From Phytophthora colocasiae (lineage: Eukaryota > Oomycota > Peronosporomycetes > Peronosporales > Peronosporaceae), in assembly GCA_018806915.1 (NCBI GenBank), contig JAGKQI010000062.1:372001-436000 (forward strand): a stretch of 64,000 bases of DNA. The letters are read 5' to 3'. Each line of letters opens with the position of its first letter. Position 1 is the stretch's first letter. The position numbers and the translations under genes were made by a program. Below are positions 41,626 to 53,019 of this stretch, piece after piece. The notes below the pieces were generated by a model, which saw nothing but the letters and a program-made list of their open reading frames with translations, did not search any database and was not told the DNA's origin.

Positions 41626-44600
41626 TTACGATGTCGGTGTAGCCCTGTCACGTATGTGACCACTAGAAGGCTTAAACTCGCCGTTGTGCCAAGTCACGTG
41701 CCAAATTTGTGCACAGGTGAGCCCCTCGAGCTGGTTGTGATCACGCACACGATTACACAGCCAAGTCAAGCCGTTTTTGTTTTCCGAGCACTTCGGGCAG
41801 TAGTACGAAGTTGTAGACGAACGCTTTGCACCCTTTTCCTTCTGCAGCGAGCATACCTTGCAAGCTCGCTGACGCGAACGGTTACCTTCACCATCCGCTT
41901 GTCATTACCTTGAACGATACAATGTTCTCCGGCTATGACAATTGGCCGCTCTGGAGGGCCCTCTTGGGATCGAGCAGACCCAATGAAGTCACCTTCATCG
42001 ATCTTGAGCAATTGGGTGTGGAGTTTGAGCATGAATGTGTAATGAGAGTCCTTACGCCTCTTGTTCTTTTCCCAAAGCTCCGTGTACACGATGTACGCGT
42101 TGACTAGAGCAATAATCAATCAATCCAAGAAACAAAGATTTGTAATATTTCTGGAATCTAAAACCATATCATTCACAAGTCAGTATAAGCAGCATAAATA
42201 AATGTAGACTGTCAGCATTAGTACTTTACCGGAAAGCGAGTTGTAGTGAGTAGGCTTGCAAGCGCAGCTGGTCGTTGCGGTCAACACCCCCATGAATCGT
42301 TGATATTCCTCCACGGTTTCGGGGCATTAGAAAGATACCTGCTCTCCAGACTTTTGGAGTCGCTGGACGGAGGTTAGTTTCGTAGAGACTTGGGAGGCTA
42401 AGAAGTAGACCGGCCGATTATCTACCCAGGTCAGCGCCACCAAACCTGGATTAGAAGCCGCGCGTGCCATCGTGAAAGTGATGACTTGGAGTATGATGAT
42501 GATACCTGCCCTGAAGAAGCCTTATCGGATGAAGTGGCTCGAGCGGCTAACTTGATGACCCCGGAGGTAGCTGCAGCGATGCACCTGGCAGTAGCAGGTA
42601 AAGCGTTTCTTGCATGTATAGTTTTATGTTGACAGTGCTGACATATCGTTGTTCCTTATGCTGACAGACTCGTCAACTATTTTTGATGCTGCCCAACTTC
42701 GCAAAATGACTGCGACTGGATGGACGGTGTATCCGGAGAATACTACTGCTCACATAAACAACGATCCCGTCGTAGACAAGGTCTATGATGGATACTGTGG
42801 CCCGTCAAAAGACGTTTGCGAAAACTCCTATCGCTCTATTTTTCTACTTCCTGCCGAAACAACACATTGCGAGTGAGAGTAATCGGTACTGGAGACAAAC
42901 ACTAGATGCCCGAGTTGATGAAGCGTTTGCCAAGCAGCAAGATGGACCTAATCTCGCGAGCCCGCGGAAAACTAAAGAAATTTACAGCAATTAGATCGCA
43001 TGAGCTTGTAAACTGGATTGGACTTATGATGGCGCACACTCTCGCACCTCGTAAACGGTTCGAACACCACTGGACAACGGCGGAGACTGGTGTAATGTCG
43101 GCTGGAACGTTTGGAAAGGTGATGGCTAGAGATAGGTGGCGCGAAATCCATCGCTTCCTACATCTTTCTGACAACGACGATCCTGGTGCAACTTGTGATA
43201 GAGCATGGAAAATTCGTCCGGTATTATCTACCCTGGAAAAGACGTTCAAAGAAGGATTCGTGCTGGGGTCTCGCGTCACGATTGATGAAGGGATGCTTCC
43301 ATCGCACAGCCGCCACAACCCAACACGGACGTTCATGAAGGATAGGGGCTTTAAGTGCATCATGACCTGCTGTGCTGAAACGGGGTACTGCAAACGGTAT
43401 GTTGACGTTGTAGGGATATGGACGATACGGTATGCTGACATGTAATGTTTACTTGAACTAGACGTCGGTCGTAAAGCAGATGGAGCCAACGCACAGTCTT
43501 ACGACACGAAGAGCGGTCCAGCCGCTGTTGTTCGCAACATTGCTTGCGTATTTCGAGGGTTGCCGTACCAGGGTCGCCGGCTTGTCGTGACTGACAGATT
43601 TTATACCTTAATTCAGCTCGCCCAGCAACTAAGGACTATGGGTTTCAATTTTTGCGGTACGATCCAAACCAATCGGCTTGGCTGGTGCAAAGAGCTGAAC
43701 TACTCGTTCAAGAAGCGACCATCAACTGTTCCTAGAGGCCATCGCTATCCGACGCCAAAGACGGATACATATCACCGTCGCTGTCGTAGCCATCCTCTCC
43801 AACCGATTTTAAAAATGCCTCGGATTCGTCAATAACTAAATTTGGATCTACCGCACTGACGTCCGTAAAGGACAGTTGCCGAAACGGATATGCGCCGCTT
43901 GTGTCTGGTAACATCACCTCAGCTGGATCTTCGTAGCCTTCGTCATTATCGGACGCCGGTGTAGAAATGCACGAGGAACTCTCTGCGGTCGCAGCCTCAT
44001 TGTAGGTGTTTTCGCCCATGGCCGCATTAGAATGATTTACTGTCCGCTCGCTATCTGCATAACGACTTCAAGAAACCTCTGCTGTGTCAGCATTAGCTGA
44101 AGGATCAACAGCGTCAGCATACGGCCACGCGGTTACCCCTTCCGAGTCAGCATTAGATAACAGCGTAGCTGTGTCAGCATTACAATAAACATGCCCAGGC
44201 AGCATAACTCCAAAAGCATAACCGTCGCGGGTCATCATTACCTTGGGAGACATATGTGTCTGCATAACGAGTCAGTAATATCCGATACAAGTCAGCATAA
44301 CAACAACATGATACTCACCAGGTGCTACCCGAAGACTTCTGACGCCAGCACTTTCAGCACACCTTTCACCACTCTCTGATCCATCATAACGCCATCCTGT
44401 TAGTAAATAAAGATATATATCGGAAGGTTTGTGTTTCGGACCTTCCAAGTTACCGACGCCCCACACATTACTGAACGGAGACACCTCACGTCGGCAAGTA
44501 TTTGCCTCTTCTTCCTGTTTCCGCTTGGACTTCTTCCTGGCCTTCTTCTTGGGCTTCTTTATGGGCGGCTGAGTGTCAGGCCGTGCTGAAGTAGAGGCAG

Positions 44601-44760
44601 TTGATGAGGTAGGAGGCAGAGGAGCTACATCCTCGTCATTTCGATTACTATCAGTCGCTTGTTCGTCAGACTTGCGCTTACAAAAATCTGACATCGTCAT
44701 GCGCTCTGGTGCTCGTCGCGTTCGCTCTAAACAAGGCATCGTTATAGAGTACTTATTCAT
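41626..44760 (-). pseudogene. piggyBac transposase 1, with inverted centre and introns
   Basis: The minus-strand N-terminus (44760-44320) is basic with Lys runs, followed by an acidic stretch (44019-43741). The catalytic centre lies on the plus strand (42480-43740): KFTAIRSHELVNWIGLMM, RWREIHRFLH, VTIDEGMLPSHSRHNP and VVTDRFYT. The C-terminus is on the minus strand again (42479-41626): ALTWVDNRPVYFLA, GGVDRNDQL, KYYKSLFLGLID and a Cys-rich end (YYCPKCSENKNG...CAQIWHVTWHNGE). An intron at 42158-42229 (GTAAAG...TTTTAG) is clear; others are likely near 42598-42668, 43397-43461 and from 44318. It also has a one-G loss in the GGVD segment, a TAA upstream of it and a frame change before the Cys-rich end. 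Confidence 0.88.
44086..44300 (-). repeat. Cluster of TAATGCTGAC words
   Basis: On the minus strand TWATGCTGAC recurs at 44095-44086, 44122-44113, 44155-44146, 44182-44173 and 44300-44291, with degenerate copies near 44206, 44240 and 44260. Spacing is often 27-33 bp. The same word stands near the 3' ends of likely introns elsewhere in this element. Confidence 0.7.
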
Positions 44761-45338
44761 CCATAATCAAAGTGCACACGTACTTTCAGTTGATTCGGCT
44801 CTGTCTCGGCCAAGAACTTAGGAGATTTTCAGTCTTTCATACAGCACGGTATGGCACGGATGTAGGCGAGCAGCTCGTCTTCCCCATTGAAGTAGTCCGC
44901 TCCCCGCTTCCCCTTCTTTCGGCTCTTTCCCGGCATAACGTAGTCATAGCTATCGAACCTGTCAGCACACACGTTATTACCCCCTCCATGCGATCACTTA
45001 CTCGATGTCGAGCCCTGTAGGTGGGTGTGCTGTCCACTTTTCCTTCAGCAGTATAGGCCACACAGCTTTGAAGTCCATCTGCTCTCTTCCCGCCAAGAGT
45101 GGCTCAGCTGAGACCGTGTGCCCCGGCAATGCAATGATACGGACGCGTGCAACTCTATATGCAGCCAAAACTCCAATCAGGTTCTGATCTCGAACAACGT
45201 GGCACCAATCACAGCTCGCTTAAAACTCTGAAGAAATACCAAACGGGTTTTGCGAATTTCTGGTAATAGTGAAATCAAGTCACTCTTATCCCTCCCGCGT
45301 CTACATAACAGCGGCGTTTTATCGCCGCGTCCAAGGGG

Positions 45339-45360
45339 TTAACCACTCGGCCAAGCTGTC
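45339..45360 (-). pseudogene. tRNA-Ser(AGA) relic, 5' side
   Basis: Equals the 5' acceptor strand and D arm of the array tRNA-Ser up to the TTAA in the D-loop. Similarity to the array unit continues through its flank to about 45453 with only a few differences, so this is a whole-unit relic rather than a lone tRNA. Confidence 0.92.
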
Positions 45361-45453
45361 GTTAAAATTTCAAACCCTTCGCCACATTCGCCGTACAATA
45401 CATGCAATTCACCACTGCCCGTGCCATGACTCTCCTAACGCAACGTGCATACA

Positions 45454-46144
45454 TGTGAAGCTGTGACTCAACAAAATTTCTATGGACTGCTGCTTCCCAG
45501 AGCCAGAGCGGGTTGAGGATATTATTGGGCCCTCTGGAATCGAAAGTCGATTGTTGTTGGGGCGAAGGTGACGGCGATGTGTCAATGCGGTTGGGCAACA
45601 CAACGCCAAAGCCCTCTCCGACCTAGATGATTCCAGGGTTAAGGCACAGTTGTGGGTGCCATGGGACGAGGGCAAGCCTGGGAAGGGGTCACCAACTCCA
45701 AAAGATGGAAACGACTCCAAAAGATCCTAACATACTCCGGATGATACACTCCGGATGATCCGTATGCTGAAACCAAGTGACTTTTCGGTAACGCCATGAC
45801 CAAGGGGTTATATTTCTGGAGTATCTGCGAGACTCAAGTTGTCAATCGAAGGTTCGAGGTGGAGATTGTCGCTGGGCTATCGGGGAGTCTGCCTGATTTG
45901 TATCCAGTATCCTGGTTGAGTTTCAAGTATACTCACCATATATCTCCGACCGACCAAGACGACCGACGATGATGAGTCCGATAATGTGTCCGATGATGTG
46001 TCCGGAACCAGCTGGAATTCTTCCATGTTCTTCGACTCTATGGTATTCTACTGAAACACAAGCCTCTTCCTGATGAGACGCCCCTACTACATAGTGAAAC
46101 CAAGTATATTTTTTGCATGTTTAGCTAGTGCTAGCTTTTATACA
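45454..46144. other. Gene-free stretch between two piggyBac elements
   Basis: No gene or RNA recognised. It contains short repeats of ACTCCAAAAGAT and CTCCGGATGAT near 45690-45760. Confidence 0.45.
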
Positions 46145-46419
46145 TTAACCCTTTCACTACCAGCAAAATCTGCCGGGCTTGTATGTCCGGAGTGGACCTC
46201 TAACTAGGACACTCTGACCAGTTGATTGGTAGAAAGCCGAGGACGTGGAATTGGGGTAGCGATCACCACGACTAAGAGGGCTGCTGCAGACCTGTAAATT
46301 CAGTAGTACTGTAAAGGCCTCAATAGTTTGATGCTTGGATGGTGCACTTCTAGCCGCACATTTCGAATTCAATCGTGCTTTTGCTACCTTCCCGCAATAA
46401 TTGTCTCCTACACGCGACC

Positions 46420-49400
46420 ATGGAGATATCTGCTCTACTCAACGACGAACACGACGCTGAATGGGAGTTTGAGGACTCTGACAACGAAGACTTGATCGAA
46501 CCGACGACTGCTGAAGAGGAAGTGTCTAGTGAGTCGGACGAAGAGAGGGAGCAGCCACCGGCGGAGTCAAATCCAAGTCAGTACAAGTTGACTGGAAATC
46601 CCTATGTAGACGGTCTCATCCAAGAGAGCGGGCTTCATATTGTACGGGAGCGAGAAGTCCAACTAGCCTACAAAGAACGAAAGGAGCTGGGGCTGTTCTC
46701 TCTCTTCTTTACTGGCGAATTCAGAGACGCTCTTCTCAGCTGGACGAATGCAATGCTCAAAGAAAAAGGAAAGGCAGAGGCTTCGGTGTTTGAGCTGGAT
46801 GCGTACATCGGAATGGAGATTGCCATGAGCATTATCCCGCTCACAGAAATCAAGGAGTTGTGGACTCTGAAAAAAAATTCTTAGGGCAGTCCGACTTTCC
46901 TGACACCATGGCTAGAAATAGATTTGAAAGTATCCGTGCCCGGTTTCAGGTTTACTCACCAGGAAGCGTGCCTGTTCAAGTCCGAGAGCTGGATCCACTT
47001 TGGCACAGCCGCCGTTTGATGGCGCAAATTCAGCAGAAGTTTGCTGCCAGTGCAGTGCCCGTCGGTGCTGTAAGCCTGGATGAGAATACCGTACGCATGA
47101 AAGCTCGATCTGGGGCTAGGACGTATATGCCGTCGAAACCTGATAAGTATGGTGTGAGATTTTATGCTGTGGTGGGCTGGTAGAGTCTGTATGCGTATTC
47201 CGTTTGGGACAACGGGTCCGGTAATCAAACGCGCACAGCAGCTGCAGAACGCTACGTCGAGGTGTTTCCTGCCCTTCGATCGCCTCTGTTCAGGACATTG
47301 GAGCGAGACGATATTCCCATGCAACGCAGAGATGCGAGTTCTTTGTGGGTCGCCATGTGTGGCCACCTCACAAAGATGTATCCAGCCCCAAGTTCTCGTC
47401 GACTTATGGTTTGTGATAACTTCTACATGAGGCATAACCTCGCGAAGACACTGCTGTCGTTTATGGATGGCGAAATGAGGATGTTAGGTACAGTGAGAAT
47501 TGCTCTGCAAGGGAAATGGATCGCACCAGAACTAGATGCCGCAAAAACACGAGTCGATAAAGCTTCTCGGGGCTCTTGGGAGCTGGTAGCGGCTATCGAT
47601 ATTCCAGTAGATTGAGAGAAGAAGCAGGAAGCTCATAAACGAGCTCAAAAGAAGCTGCCGGAGCAGCAACGGACAGAGTATTGTCGCGAAGTCGGTGAAA
47701 CTTTGGTCGCGGAGCAGGGAGGCGTATAGTGAACCCTAGTTATACGACTACTGAAAAGTCGCTTTCAGAGCCGTACAACAGTAGGTTGGCGTGTGGTACC
47801 TTGCGGTATCCTCGTGGGTTCGTTGTCTTCGGAAATATGACCCTCGCCGGAGTCTGAGAATGTATTGTGAAGAGAAGTTGGGGTTCCCTTGGAGTCTGGT
47901 GTCGGTATTCAGAAAATCCTTCCAGGAGCGTTCGGGAGTCGGAATCTCTGGGAACCGAGATGGTTTCCAGGAAGTCGGCAGTCGAAAAGAGATTAATATA
48001 CCAGAGAAAGTCTGAAATCGGTGTCTGAATATCACAAATCCAGAACCGAGATACCTGACTTTCAGAGATAAACAACCAATACACAGAGTTCGAAAATATA
48101 CAAATATATACAGCCGTTCTTATTCTTTCTGGGCCCTTGAACGGTGGGCTAACACTCCAGGTCAACTAGGGACTTGCTGCCAGACACCTGGTCTGTCTGG
48201 TATCCCTTTACGTTCGCACACCACCCTCTAGTATAGAGGGAAAATATAAACCAATACAATCGGCTATATATAACAGTCTACCTTGCACTCTGAAAACGAC
48301 TGTCTAGTTTCCAGAGCCTGTCCAAACGAGCAATATGAAATGGGCTACCGCTAGAGACAAAACAAACGACCCAACTAGGATATGGAATAAGCGGGTCCTT
48401 TCAGGTCGCTACGTTACCTGATCTCCGCCTAAGGGGATTGAATAGGCGAGAGATCACACGGCAGCGATGCTTGGCGTGGCCTTGCAAACAGAAATACAGC
48501 GACTTCTGGGTTACACGGCAAATTGAACTCTGTTTATCGTTTATCTTCCTCATAACTATCATATATCTCTGGTAACTCTCTTCTTCTTGTCGCCTTTGGC
48601 GTCCTTTGAGCAGTCAGTCTTCATATGTCAGGTACACTTGGCTCTTGCATATATAAGATATCTTGACTTGATCTCAGTATGCAGTCTGTGCAGCCGATCT
48701 TGATGGGTTAACAGGTAGAGACGTCATTACGGGGGATGTGCAGGTCAGTAATCACTTGAATGCGTGACTTGAACTTGGGTTCACTTGGTTTTAGTATGGT
48801 CTTGGATCTTCGGTGGTTTCAGAGTCTGGTATCCTGGTTTTCAGAGTCTGATATCGCTTGGTTTTCAGAGTCTTGTCACTCAGAGTTAGAGATACCAGAG
48901 TTTTGAGTAAGAAACCAGAGTACGGAGTACCAATGCTACAACGTACATGAAGATCTTGAGGGTTGCGCGGGTGCGCGGCGTCCGGCGCGCGATACTTGGT
49001 CTCTGCGGGTGTATATTGTGAATCCTTGAACCATCCATCGTCGCGCTGGACGGTAACGGGATGAGGTCTCTCAGAGATACGTTCTTCTGAGAGGCTTTCC
49101 GTCAGAACTTAGGCACTCATCGTCGGGGAAAGTCCGGTGACCAGACAGAGTGTAGTTGACCTTCAGAGTTGTGCACACTCTGAAGTACACTTCTGGTCCT
49201 TTGGGCCCCTTTACAGTCAGGCGAAGGTTTATCCACAATCTTCCACAGATGTCGCACGGGTGCGGCCGCGTCCCAAAGTCCCTTTCGCTTATAGCCCATA
49301 GTATAACCAATCACATCGTAACGTAATATCCACCTGTCGCTCGAAAATCGGAAATAACATCATGTCAGGATGCGCCGCCGAAATCTATTGCAGAAAACGC

Positions 49401-50193
49401 TGGTTATGTGGTCTTCCGTGACAAGATGACAGTCATTTTCTATACAAACGATCTAACTGGAACCATGACTCAGCGCGTTCTCAGGGGTGAAGATCCAGAG
49501 GCGATTTGGTTGTGCCGTGGACTTGCACCGCTTTGCCGCTGGACAGGCGAAGAAGTATTACACCGGAAAATCTTCAACGTACCGGCAGTTATTGTGGCGT
49601 ATAACATACTTATGAATGGGGTCGACCGAGTCGATCAATTGAGGAGCACTAACCCGATCAGACGACAGGAGAAATGGTTATCAATGAGCATTCTAACGTG
49701 GGCTATTGATTTAGCCCTTATAAATGCCTTTGTTCTATTCAAAAAGACAGCAGGACCGCTAGCTGCACGAGTGACGCTGCATGAATTCAAAAGGAGAGTG
49801 GCGGTGCAATTGACGGAATTGCAGCGCTCTCGCATGGATAAAGAACGCCGTCGTAAGCCAACAGAGAAACAGCCTCTTCCAGATGTCGTAGGATCCGACA
49901 GCAGCTTCCACGCTCTGACACCAAACTCCAAGAAACATTCCACAGGAAAACTGACGTGCTACTTGTGCTCGTTGCAGGGGTTTTCAAAGAAGTCCCTCTT
50001 CGGCTGCACGGGCTGCCACAGAGGCTTCCATGTCCCGTGTTTTACTGCATTTCACTTCCGAGAGGCACTGACATCCTCCTGTCCCAACGTCCGGTCAGCT
50101 CTAGACGCCGTTTTGTACTGCAGCCTCCGGAGATTCCCTCGTACAAACACGCCTGAAGAAGAGCAAGACGATAACATACTTAGATCAGCTTGA
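46420..50193 (+). pseudogene. piggyBac transposase 2, interrupted
   Basis: The ATG at 46420 opens an acidic N-terminus. The frame shifts at an eight-A run near 46870. The next part has the catalytic segment DENTVRMKARSGARTYMPSK, then an in-frame TAG (47181-47183), CDNFYMRHNLAKTLL, and a TGA (47613-47615) in place of a likely Trp. After the gene-free block the frame resumes near 49363-49408 with VVFRDKMTVIFYTNDL, GVDRVDQLRSTNPIRRQEKW and a C-terminal Cys/His-rich finger (CYLCSLQGFSKK...CTGCHRGFHVPC) characteristic of piggyBac transposases. Several independent lesions show real decay. Confidence 0.9.
47730..49362. other. Gene-free block inside piggyBac 2, possible solo LTR
   Basis: About 1.6 kb without coding potential, with repeated TTTCAGAGTCT words around 48820-48870 and a TATATAAG stretch near 48652. 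On the minus strand it could start TGACATGATG or TGTTATTTCC and end near TTCA, which would suit an LTR, but I found no target duplication. Confidence 0.4.
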
Positions 50194-50664
50194 ATTACCG
50201 TAGATGTAGATGAAATGCGTAAATATAATACCTCATAGTGTCGTCCAAGTGAGTTATTTGCTTCAGGGCACACAGAGGAAGATCAATGTCCCTTGTCTTG
50301 CCCCATGCTTTTTGTAGAAATAAAGCTGATGCAACGCCTTCGCGATCCTGCGGGGAATGAGGTTCTTGCTCTTGTACCTCAGCATCCGCAGAGCGCTTCC
50401 AATGATGCATACAAAGTCCATTCACAGGGCGCATCACCGCAGTATCTGCATGGTTGCGGAGGTCGGGATGGCGCGCTGTTGCTCATTCGTGTTTGTTTGA
50501 AATTTGAAATTTGATGCAGTACCGTGAAATACACCACGGTCAAATGTGAGCTCCACGTTGCCTAAATCTGTTCTCGGATAGGCTAATTTTTTGCTAATAC
50601 TACGAATCCATTGGTCAAATAATAGGTCCGGGGCGGACCCGCAATTTTTCTGGTAGTAAAAGGG
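50194..50664. other. 3' part of piggyBac 2, non-coding
   Basis: From the transposase stop to the right terminal repeat; no gene seen. Confidence 0.55.
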
Positions 50665-50668
50665 TTAA

Positions 50669-50857
50669 AGAGAGTTCAATTTGCCACCAAGGGCGCAAGT
50701 GCAAAGTCTTGGACTGTTATCCCAAGACACACTGTGAGGAGCCGTGGACCAGCCTCGAGAAGAGGGCTTCACGTGCAGCCGAACAAGCGTCAGATCGCGT
50801 CGACAAGCGTCACTGCCGCGTGAATCTCCGCCAGGGTAAGACTAAGTTGGAAAGGTG
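50669..50857 (+). pseudogene. Cys-rich coding tail, unknown
   Basis: Open frame of about 62 codons ending TGA 50857, with ICHQGRKCKVLDCYPKTHC followed by a basic helix-rich end. It starts right after the TTAA of piggyBac 2. It resembles the Cys-rich end of a transposase or a zinc knuckle and is probably a relic of an older element into which piggyBac 2 inserted. Confidence 0.35.
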
Positions 50858-51621
50858 ATCCGGGCGGCGTTCCCCGGGCGTGACCCCTTCCATTTCATAT
50901 TCCAGTTGATACTTTCGAGTATTATTTCATATTACAACTGCATTTTGGGAGGTTAGTGGTAGTCACCCCTAAAATTGATTGATTTGACTGCTTGTGTGTT
51001 TGGACTGTATTGGTAGTGTGTTCTTAAATACTACATAGTATTTTGGACATATATATATATATTGGATTCTATTCTTCTGGAGATTCCAAGTGAATCTATC
51101 GGAAATGGTGCGCTGTTTGAAGAGCCCCGGAACTGTGCCAGTGTTCCGGACTTTGCTCTAGTCGTAATGGCATTTGGAGTACCCACCGCTCGAGGGCTGA
51201 AAAGAATAATAAGCGGTTGTATATTTTGATTTAACTCTCTTGTATATTTGGTTAACTGTTGGAGGGGAAGTACTTTGCTCATAAGTGTTTACCCACTTTC
51301 GGACTAATTAACAACCGTTTGGGAAGTGTTCATTTGGTTAGCACTCTCCCTCCGGATCTTGATTTACAATCTTTTGGAGATAACACTTTCGATGCAGACT
51401 CCTCGCATTCGAAGTCAAACGACACCTATGAGGGTAGTCACAAGGTTAAGCGCCAAGCCATCTTCCGGATACCCATTTGGACATCGGAAGGTGGTGCTGA
51501 CTCACTCTGACTGGACACCTTACTACTAACTCTCTTTTTTGAGTTTTTAGTGTTAGGGTTGTTCCTTTTGGACAGCACACAATACGCAACCCCCTGGGCG
51601 GTCAAAAGTATTCACCCACTT
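50858..51621. other. Gene-free AT-rich stretch
   Basis: Includes a (TA)n run at about 51048-51062. It could be LTR-derived, but no partner copy is in view. Confidence 0.4.
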
Positions 51622-51894
51622 CGCCACATACACCTTTCTTCTATACTGCTGCTGCGCGTCTTCCGCTGACACACAGCCTCCTATTGTGATTGTGCATGCG
51701 ATCTGCTTTTCCAAACGGACGGCGTCTAGGCTGATAGTGAGTGATCCGGTGGTTGCACTATGGTGAGAGCTTACCACGTGTCTTCCACAGAGTGGCAACA
51801 GAAACAGCAATAGCAATGGTGGTAGCTCGTACCGTAGCCGCGTTGGTCGCCCGAAAGAGCCTGTATACAGCCAAATGGCAAAAAGACAAGAAGA

Positions 51895-51967
51895 TATCGG
51901 AGGAGGGGATCGAACCCTCGATCTTGAGCGTGTTAAGCTCACGTCCTAACCACTAGACGACACCGAC
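51895..51967 (-). tRNA. tRNA-Val(AAC), unit 1
   Basis: 73 nt. Seven-base anticodon loop TTAACAC gives AAC. D arm GTCT..GGAC with loop AGTGGTTA, T arm GAGGG/CCCTC with loop TTCGATC. The acceptor pairs 6 of 7 (G-T end pair, one T-T mismatch). A five-T terminator follows. A and B boxes look normal. Confidence 0.9.
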
Positions 51968-52501
51968 ACTCGAAAGACCTGAAACCACGCCACATACACA
52001 TCATACCAAAACCACGCCACGTTCGACTACTCCAAACAAACGCTCTATCTTTCTCTCACTCTCCGACCACCTACCGCCGCCTACCATCACATGGCAGACG
52101 TAACCGCTCGCTCTTACTTTTCGCGTGGACATGCACTCTAGCTAACGTTTGTTCAGGGAAGGGTGGATGCATTCACGCCACTGCTCTAACCAGATGAACG
52201 TATCGTGTTGAATCGTGGCAGATTCTACTTGTGCCAAACAGACAACTAAAGTTCACACATGTATATGCATTATCGACTCACAGTCATAGAGAAGGACTCG
52301 ACAGCTCACGAACAAAGTTCGCACGGGTGTGGGATCGGGATCAAACGGCGCGCATAAGGTCGCATTACCGGGGACTACCGGCGCAGCTGCGCGTCCCAAC
52401 AGTCTCCATCAATCCGATGGTACTGTCGGCCAACTGCGAGAGGCTTTGGCTGCAGCGCCTAGGTGCGCCAGAGTGCGCCAGAGTGCGAGGCAAAATGGGT
52501 C

Positions 52502-52582
52502 CGACAGCTGTGAGATTTGAACTCACGCGGGTTACCCCAATAGATTTCTAGTCTATCGCCTTAACCACTCGGCCAAGCTGTC
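52502..52582 (-). tRNA. tRNA-Ser(AGA), unit 1
   Basis: 81 nt. Acceptor GACAGCT/AGCTGTC pairs fully, discriminator G. Anticodon loop CTAGAAA gives AGA. It has the long variable arm (TGGGGTAACCCGC) of class II tRNAs and T loop TTCAAAT. A TTTT terminator lies 4 bases downstream. The D-loop contains TTAA. As read, all 11 copies in the array are identical. Confidence 0.95.
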
Positions 52583-52946
52583 GTTAAAATTTAAAACACT
52601 TCAAACCCTTCGCCACATTCGCCGTACAATACATGCAATTCGCCACTGCCCGTGCCATGACTCTCCTAACGCAACGTGCATACACCTTCCTTCTATACTG
52701 CTGCTGCGCGTCTTCCGCTGACACGCAGCCTCCTATTGTGATTGTGCATGCGATCTGCTTTTCCAAACGGACGGCGTCTAGGCTGATAGTGAGTGATCCG
52801 GTGGTTGCACTATGGTGAGAGCTTACCACGTGTCTTCCACAGAGTGGCAACAGAAACAGCAATAGCAATGGTGGTAGCTCGTACCGTAGCCGCGTTGGTC
52901 GCCCGAAAGAGCCTGTATACAGCCAAATGGCAAAAAGACAAGAAGA

Positions 52947-53019
52947 TATCGGAGGAGGGGATCGAACCCTCGATCTTGAGCGTGTTAAGCTCACGTCCTA
53001 ACCACTAGACGACACCGAC
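52947..53019 (-). tRNA. tRNA-Val(AAC), unit 2
   Basis: 73 nt, same as unit 1, five-T terminator. Confidence 0.9.

Larger units (their letters stand above)
41335..45338 (-). mobile_element. piggyBac-like element 1 (4.0 kb), inserted in a tRNA-Ser relic
   Basis: TTAA lies on both sides (41331-41334 and 45339-45342). The ends are inverted: GCCCTTGGACGCGG on the left and, read inwards from the right, CCCCTTGGACGCGG. TTAA duplications and C-rich ends are diagnostic of piggyBac. The tRNA sequence continues exactly across the TTAA. The transposase is encoded on the minus strand except for an inverted centre. Confidence 0.93.
46149..50664 (+). mobile_element. piggyBac-like element 2 (4.5 kb)
   Basis: TTAA at 46145-46148 and 50665-50668. 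The inverted ends are CCCTTTCACTACCAG on the left and, read inwards on the right, CCCTTTTACTACCAG. A transposase on the plus strand is split by a gene-free block at about 47.7-49.4 kb that probably inserted later. Confidence 0.93.

Noticed and set aside
43397..43461. Confident intron call in the piggyBac centre (GTATGT...CTAG)
   Set aside because: Sites look good, but the joined frame does not continue without a one-base shift, so it is mentioned only as likely.
42480..43740. A separate plus-strand piggyBac nested in a minus-strand one
   Set aside because: No TTAA or terminal repeats at the borders, and both junctions fit only as an inversion of one gene.
52140..52215. A tRNA-like GGTTAGAGC stretch on the minus strand of each unit
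   Set aside because: It resembles a D arm, but no anticodon or T arm with proper pairing follows.
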